This document shows, piece by piece, positions 32,295 through 36,734 of a stretch of DNA of 36,734 nucleotides; position 1 is the first letter of the stretch, and each line of letters begins with the position of its first letter. The stretch is from assembly GCA_949292245.1 (NCBI GenBank), contig CASEYV010000008.1, positions 1 through 36,734 on the forward strand, in the 5' to 3' direction. The stretch comes from an uncultured bacterium (GTDB lineage: Bacteria > Bacillota_I > Bacilli_A > RF39 > UBA660). The position numbers and the translations under genes were made by a program. Below the pieces are notes generated by a model, which saw only the letters and a list, made by a program, of their open reading frames with translations, was not told the origin of the DNA and made no database searches.

Positions 32295-33401
32295 ATGGCA
32301 ATTTACAAAGATCCTAAGCCTACTAAGAATGGTAGAGCTTGGTATTTTAAATTTAGTTACAAAGATGCATTCGGTGTTACTAAGCAATATAGATCAAAAA
32401 GATATTTAACTAAAAAGGAAGCAACAGACGCTGAAAGAATGTTCTTAGTTACTTCTACTGATAAAATAGAAGATAACAATATGACATTCAAGGATTTATA
32501 TGATGACTTTAGAGCACATAATGATGAAATAATGAAAGCTACTACATTATGTGGTTACAGTTATAAAGAAAAATATATAGAATGTTTCTTTAATGTAAAA
32601 CTTAAGGATTTTAATATTATGCAATTTGAACAATGGAAAAAAGAAATTAATAAAACTAATATTTCTCTTAGATATAAAAACGACATATATAAGTTTCTTA
32701 AATCTATTTTAAACTTCGGTGTTAAATGGCATAACCTTAATTTTCAAGCAGTATATAATAAGATGACAAAGTTTCAGGATCCTAACAGCCGCAGAATAGA
32801 AATGTCTTATTATACATATGAAGAATTTAAACATTTCATTTCTTTTGAAGATGACTTAAGATGGAAATGTGTATTTGAAATATTATATTACTGCGGATTA
32901 CGTAAAGGGGAATTAAAAGCTCTCACATGGAAAGATATTCATTTTAATAAAAAAGTAATATCTGTTAATAAACAAATAACACAGGTTAATAACCGACAAA
33001 AATTCGAATTTTCAGATACTAAGACTAGAGATAGTCGTCGTATCGTTCCAATCACTAAAGTCTTGTTAAACGACCTTAAAATGCTATATGAAAAGAGCAA
33101 AAAAGAATACTATGGTTTTAATGATGATTTTTTTGTAGTATCTGATGCTAGGCCTATAGCTGATTCTACAATATATGCAAGAAGAACTAAATTAGCAGAA
33201 CTAGCAAATTTAAAACCTATTAGGCTTCATGATTTTAGACACTCATGTGCATCTCTTTTAATTAACAACGGCGCTAATGTTACATTGGTTGCAAAATATT
33301 TAGGGCATACAAAAATCGAGGAAACACTAAATACATATTCACATATGTTTAGCACTGCTCTCGACTCTGTTGTTTCTGTTATTGATAGCTTAGAAGATTA
33401 G
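32295..33401 (+). CDS. int: Tyrosine integrase
   Basis: A 368-residue recombinase. An AP2-like arm-binding domain (residues 10-50) is followed by a SAM-like core-binding domain and the catalytic domain. Catalytic residues are all present: Arg203 (GLRKGEL), Lys243 (TKTRDS), His312-x2-Arg315 (HDFRH), His338 (LGHTK) and nucleophile Tyr348 (NTYSHMF). The type is that of Bacillota temperate phages, ICEs and satellite islands. It is co-directional with the repressor, the arrangement expected of a phage-like island. Its attachment site was not found. No ribosome site stronger than AAGAAAG is seen. Confidence 0.93.
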   Translation: MAIYKDPKPTKNGRAWYFKFSYKDAFGVTKQYRSKRYLTKKEATDAERMFLVTSTDKIEDNNMTFKDLYDDFRAHNDEIMKATTLCGYSYKEKYIECFFNVKLKDFNIMQFEQWKKEINKTNISLRYKNDIYKFLKSILNFGVKWHNLNFQAVYNKMTKFQDPNSRRIEMSYYTYEEFKHFISFEDDLRWKCVFEILYYCGLRKGELKALTWKDIHFNKKVISVNKQITQVNNRQKFEFSDTKTRDSRRIVPITKVLLNDLKMLYEKSKKEYYGFNDDFFVVSDARPIADSTIYARRTKLAELANLKPIRLHDFRHSCASLLINNGANVTLVAKYLGHTKIEETLNTYSHMFSTALDSVVSVIDSLED

Positions 33402-33838
33402 TTGTCTTTTAATTTATTATGTAAAACCAAATTGCAAATTTTGGAATATAAGCCTATTTCAAATGAATTAATTTTCTCTAAATAGTTTTCATTAGCCTCA
33501 AACATTTTGCTTACAATCTCATTTTGCTGATCTTCAATAAATTTTTGGATAATATTTACCTTTTTCGAACTATAACTAATTTCCAAAAAAGATACAGTCT
33601 TTTTAATAATTCTGAAAATTCTTTCAATTTCAGTTGCTCTTTTTTGTTTATCTTCCAATTTTTCATTCTGCTTAATATCATCATTGATATTAGATAATTT
33701 TTTTATTTGCTCACTTATTGGATTAAGTACTATATTCCAATACCATTCATTTTTTCTATCGCTTTTCCATGTTAAATATGTAACAATTATTGAAAATAAA
33801 GATAATACTAATGCTATAATTGATAACGCCAATTCCAT
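33398..33838 (-). CDS. One-TM coiled-coil protein, end of the Fic-GHKL-STAS operon
   Basis: A 146-residue protein. An N-terminal helix (residues 3-24: LALSIIALVLSLFSIIVTYLTW) anchors it. The rest is helical and charged (coiled coil about 45-100), with the domain exposed on one side, most likely the cytosol. No enzyme motif. It starts four bases after the STAS gene. Its stop overlaps the convergent integrase stop by four bases. I infer a membrane effector or anchor for the STAS-GHKL pair; the effector idea is not shown by sequence. Confidence 0.65.
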   Translation of the reverse strand: MELALSIIALVLSLFSIIVTYLTWKSDRKNEWYWNIVLNPISEQIKKLSNINDDIKQNEKLEDKQKRATEIERIFRIIKKTVSFLEISYSSKKVNIIQKFIEDQQNEIVSKMFEANENYLEKINSFEIGLYSKICNLVLHNKLKDN

Positions 33839-33842
33839 ACAA

Positions 33843-34178
33843 CTACTCTCCTAATATGAAATCTATTTCTTCATCAATTTGCTTTTTTATTTCGGGCTGC
33901 AAATCAGAAAGGTTAAAAATCTCATAAAATCTTTCTTTGCTTTTTAAATCTGCTACAACATCTGCGAAGAAGCCAAGTAGAAATGATGATACTATTCCAT
34001 ATATTTCTTTGCTTACTTCTATCTTTATATAGTCTATTTCTTTATTTTCAACTTTTTTAACAAAATTTTTCAAATCTTCTTTTACCATTGCATTAGCACC
34101 GTTTTCACGTCCAATAATGAACTTAGAATCTTTGGCTTTATATTTTGCTAAATCAATAACTCTAATATTAGTTTTCAT
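33843..34178 (-). CDS. STAS-like (DUF4325) protein
   Basis: A 111-residue protein. The middle IEVSKEIYGIVSSFLLGFFADVV is the DUF4325 STAS-like signature, and the fold should be beta-alpha as in anti-sigma-factor antagonists. The phosphorylatable Ser of SpoIIAA-type proteins falls near Ser64-Ser65 (GIVSSFL). Its ATG overlaps the GHKL gene by 11 bases with GGAGGAA upstream, so the ATPase and STAS are coupled as in SpoIIAB/SpoIIAA modules. The GHKL protein may phosphorylate or bind it. Confidence 0.75.
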   Translation of the reverse strand: MKTNIRVIDLAKYKAKDSKFIIGRENGANAMVKEDLKNFVKKVENKEIDYIKIEVSKEIYGIVSSFLLGFFADVVADLKSKERFYEIFNLSDLQPEIKKQIDEEIDFILGE

Positions 34179-35529
34179 ATAATAATTCCTCCTTCAATTC
34201 AAAATCTAAATAAATTAATGTACCTGGAATTTCAATATTTGATACTATAATAGCACTTTTATCAAGTTTTTGGAATAACGAATTTTTATCATTCAAACAG
34301 ATCGTTTTAAGATTTTGACCTAATTCAGTATTCTTAGTTACATTATATTTATTTAAAAAATTTATTGCTGTCTTTCCAGAATATAAAATCATGTTACTTT
34401 TTTTCTTATCCTCAGTATTTGATATTCTTTCCAGTGTTTCCAATAATCTAACTATTCCACTACCTCGCTTAATTTTATTATCGTCTGTAATAATTTTAGA
34501 ACTGAAGCCTTCTTGTAAAAGCATGTATGTATATATTTGATCTAAATCATAGTATTTTTTATTTAAAAAGGTTTTATGCTTATCTAAAATTTTTCCTGTC
34601 AAATTACTGATTTTATTATATTGTTTTGGAAATTTTGCTTTATTATCTTCTGCTAAAAATTCATCAAGATTTTGATAAAATGTTTTCCCATAATTCATAA
34701 TAACTAATTCCACTCTACTTTTATTATATTCGTCTTTTGGTATTAAGTTTCCAACAATATACCATGGAAAATCATTACCTGAATGTTCTTTTATATTATC
34801 AAGTATTTCTCCTAAAATTTGCCCTAAATCAGCCTTATAATTACCAGTATCAACACTCTTATCAAATATCATATCAATTATTCTAGTAACTACTATTTCT
34901 GAATTTTTTGATTTATTCTTGTCAAAATCAACAAACTTTACTTTCTTAGAGTTTGATACTTTTTCCCTTAATTCATAAACAGGTCTATTATCTTTTGTAT
35001 GAAACAGTTCATCGTTTACAAAACTTGTTGTCAAAAAATTTATGTATGCTTTTTCATTTTTTATTAATGGAAAATCAACTTTAAAATCTGTTTTAAAAAA
35101 TTTAGCAATATATTTTAATTTATCCATTACAGAGTCTAACAGGCAGGAAGCATCTAAATCATATTTTTCACAATTTCTCATATCAATATATATGAGCTTA
35201 GTACTATTTAATATTTTTCTATTACATAAACTAGCTATTTCAATTACAAAATTAATACTTTCAACATAATTATCTCTTAGTGAAAAAATCTTTGGCATAG
35301 TTTCAACTATAGTATTTAATTTATCTTTTTTATAAGTTGGTTTGTATTTTTTATTTATAAAATTGTTAAATAAAAAGTTATAATTGTTAAACATTTGGTC
35401 AATATGATTGTTTAATTCAATTTTTTTCTTATTTAATCTATGCTGCCTACGAATTTTTTTATAGTATTTACGTAGTCTGATTCTTTCACTTTTATTTTTA
35501 ATTTTCCAATATTTTTTCACCAAAACCAC
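34168..35529 (-). CDS. GHKL ATPase with N-terminal STAS-like region
   Basis: A 453-residue protein. Residues 1-40 are very basic. Residues 110-140 (KLIYIDMRNCEKYDLDASCLL) look like a STAS-type strand-helix. The GHKL ATP-binding fold is at about 230-445: N-box LGEILDNIKEHS (Glu241, Asn245, His249), a G1-like VIMNYGKTF where the usual Asp is Asn279, and G2 KRGSGIVRLLE (354-364). The C-terminal IPGTLIYLDFEL is the closing strand. There is no His phosphoacceptor, so it is a Ser/Thr-kinase or ATPase of the SpoIIAB/MutL class rather than a histidine kinase. Start GTG 35529 is uncertain; a GTG at 35520 also fits. Confidence 0.75.
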   Translation of the reverse strand: MVLVKKYWKIKNKSERIRLRKYYKKIRRQHRLNKKKIELNNHIDQMFNNYNFLFNNFINKKYKPTYKKDKLNTIVETMPKIFSLRDNYVESINFVIEIASLCNRKILNSTKLIYIDMRNCEKYDLDASCLLDSVMDKLKYIAKFFKTDFKVDFPLIKNEKAYINFLTTSFVNDELFHTKDNRPVYELREKVSNSKKVKFVDFDKNKSKNSEIVVTRIIDMIFDKSVDTGNYKADLGQILGEILDNIKEHSGNDFPWYIVGNLIPKDEYNKSRVELVIMNYGKTFYQNLDEFLAEDNKAKFPKQYNKISNLTGKILDKHKTFLNKKYYDLDQIYTYMLLQEGFSSKIITDDNKIKRGSGIVRLLETLERISNTEDKKKSNMILYSGKTAINFLNKYNVTKNTELGQNLKTICLNDKNSLFQKLDKSAIIVSNIEIPGTLIYLDFELKEELLYEN

Positions 35530-35537
35530 TATCCTAA

Positions 35538-36449
35538 TTATAATACTTCTAAATACCTATCAAGCATTTCATTTTCTGCTTTTGTTACTAATTTAACAAA
35601 ATCTGTATAATCACCTGTTGTATGCGCCTTATCAAGTACTTCATAATATTTTAATCTGTTATCTTTCTTAATAATAACTGGTACATATCCACTTCTCATT
35701 AATTCCATATTCATTATTAATCTAGATGTTCTACCATTTCCATCAATAAATGGATGTATCTTAACTAATTCCCCATGTAATAATGCTGCTCTTACTATTG
35801 GATGGTATTTATCCCATTCATCATAATTCATTATTAATTTTTCCATTAATTCTGGAACTTTAATATATTGTGGTGGTCTGTGTTGTGCTCCACTAATAAT
35901 TACATCATGATTTCTATATTTTCCAGCATTTTCATCATCAATACCTTTTAAAACTAATTGATGTAATCCTTTAATATTCCATTCAGATATTTCACTTTTA
36001 GCACCTATTAATTCTTCTAAATACTCAATAGCATTTTCATGGTTTATAGCTTCTAAGTGTTCTCTTACAGACTTACCGCCTATAGTAATACCTTCTAATA
36101 CTACTTTTGTTTCTTTTAATGTTAATGTATTACCTTCAATACCGTTACTGTTATATGTCCATTCTAGATTAATTGCGTTTTGTAATGACTCTGTTGCTTC
36201 TTTAGATAATGGTCTTTTGCTATTTAATTTAGCAAGTTTGTCATCTACTTCACTAAAATAATCTTGAGGTAAATCTATTTTGAATTCAATTTCATCTTTT
36301 ACCCTTTTATCGATTGGCTTGTTAGTATCATCTGGAATATTCCACGTTGTACCTATTTTTTCAGCACCTTCAATTCTTCCATCTTGAATAAGTTGTCTTA
36401 TTCTTCTTTCACTAATATTCCATTTTTCACTAGCTTCTCTAATTTGCAT
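35538..36449 (-). CDS. Fic-family AMPylator with N-terminal HTH
   Basis: About 303 residues. An excisionase/MerR-like HTH (1-40: REASEKWNISERRIRQLIQDG) precedes the Fic fold. The autoinhibitory helix motif S-x3-E-G lies at 101-106 (SNGIEG), so this is a class II Fic, inhibited in itself. The active site HPFIDGNGRTSR is complete: His232 is the base, and Asp236, Asn238 and Arg240 complete the motif. Fic enzymes transfer AMP to target Tyr/Ser/Thr, and many act as toxins or host-effectors. GAGGTGAT supports ATG 36449. It leads the run of four genes, 8 bases before GHKL, which gives it a plausible partner set. Confidence 0.9.
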   Translation of the reverse strand: MQIREASEKWNISERRIRQLIQDGRIEGAEKIGTTWNIPDDTNKPIDKRVKDEIEFKIDLPQDYFSEVDDKLAKLNSKRPLSKEATESLQNAINLEWTYNSNGIEGNTLTLKETKVVLEGITIGGKSVREHLEAINHENAIEYLEELIGAKSEISEWNIKGLHQLVLKGIDDENAGKYRNHDVIISGAQHRPPQYIKVPELMEKLIMNYDEWDKYHPIVRAALLHGELVKIHPFIDGNGRTSRLIMNMELMRSGYVPVIIKKDNRLKYYEVLDKAHTTGDYTDFVKLVTKAENEMLDRYLEVL

Positions 36450-36589
36450 AGTTATCACCTCTATATATAGATGGTAGTGTGAAAAGTTATATACTTTCCA
36501 CAACCTATATTTCCTTTCTTTATTGAGAATAATTAACAGTTTTGTTAATCACCCTCATTTTTTATCAATTTTATCTATTAAAAAATGAC

Positions 36590-36634
36590 AGATACCTGTA
36601 TAATAATTTTAGACAATATAGAAAGAAGGTATCT
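36590..36634 (+). promoter_or_regulatory. Promoter with flanking 8-bp inverted repeat
   Basis: AGATACCT (36590-36597) and AGGTATCT (36627-36634) flank TATAAT (36599-36604) and the likely start point. The second arm overlaps the ribosome site AGAAGG. Either an operator or a control of translation. Confidence 0.5.
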
Positions 36635-36637
36635 ATC

Positions 36638-36734
36638 ATGTCTAAAATTTTATCACTTATTGTTCAAATTTTAAATACTTTTAATAAATTTATTTGGAAA
36701 ATTATTAAATTTTTATCCAAATATATAGAAATTG
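36638..36734 (+). CDS. Small hydrophobic cationic peptide, cut by the window end
   Basis: The first 32 codons: MSKILSLIVQILNTFNKF, then IWKIIKFLSKYIEI. It is rich in Ile/Leu/Phe with evenly spaced Lys and one Trp, i.e. an amphipathic or membrane helix, like small toxins or leaderless bacteriocins. AGAAGG lies eight bases upstream. The 3' end and total length are unknown. Such composition also arises by chance in AT-rich DNA, but the promoter and ribosome site favour a real gene. Confidence 0.5.
   Translation, partial: MSKILSLIVQILNTFNKFIWKIIKFLSKYIEI

Noticed and set aside
29509-33401. Integrative conjugative element
   Set aside because: No relaxase, coupling protein or T4SS gene is present in the window; rep/loader/cI/cro are of phage type.

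Overview
The window is very AT-rich and its genes use the standard code: TGA ends several genes and TGG encodes Trp. Shine-Dalgarno sites of the GGAGG/AGGTGAT type and promoters with extended -10 boxes point to a low-GC Gram-positive lineage (Bacillota, or a relative such as the uncultured gut Bacilli/RF39-like groups). The rank is inference. Several genes suggest an anaerobe: a rubredoxin/rubrerythrin-like protein, a ferredoxin-like protein and DapL.

Region 1 (1 to about 13.7 kb) is ordinary chromosome. It holds a CorA-type Mg2+ channel split by a frameshift, a HAD nucleotidase, an HD hydrolase, tRNA-Thr(CGT), a YhcC-type radical SAM protein, an RSH alarmone hydrolase whose synthetase domain looks dead, and an FkbM methyltransferase. 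A dapL / dicarboxylate symporter / CinA-like amidase operon follows, then a YfhO membrane protein, a two-gene redox operon, and a divergent vWA / HTH-tail gene pair.

Region 2 (13.7 to about 19.9 kb) is accessory. An XRE-AAA-CYTH fusion protein is followed by an unknown gene. Next comes a compact operon of AbiEi, AbiEii and a TOTE-type primase-helicase, with an AbiEi-type operator in front. A 29-nt repeat containing a terminator hairpin lies on both sides of this cassette.

Region 3 (about 19.9 to 33.4 kb) looks like a satellite-phage or PICI-like island, or a prophage remnant. A tyrosine integrase and a cI-like repressor are read rightward. A Cro-like protein, a small HTH protein, a phage replisome organizer and a helicase loader are read leftward. 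Operators of one 7-5-7 design lie in the control region. Beyond the replication genes is a defence operon of AbiTii, a 54-residue membrane protein, HsdM, HsdS, HsdR and a GmrSD-like DUF262/HNH protein. No relaxase, capsid or terminase gene is visible.

Region 4 (33.4 to 36.7 kb) is a tight leftward run of Fic, GHKL ATPase, STAS-like protein and a one-TM coiled-coil protein, convergent with the integrase. Its gene combination and position make it the best candidate here for an undescribed conflict or signalling system. The window ends in the start of a small hydrophobic peptide gene with its own inverted-repeat promoter region.
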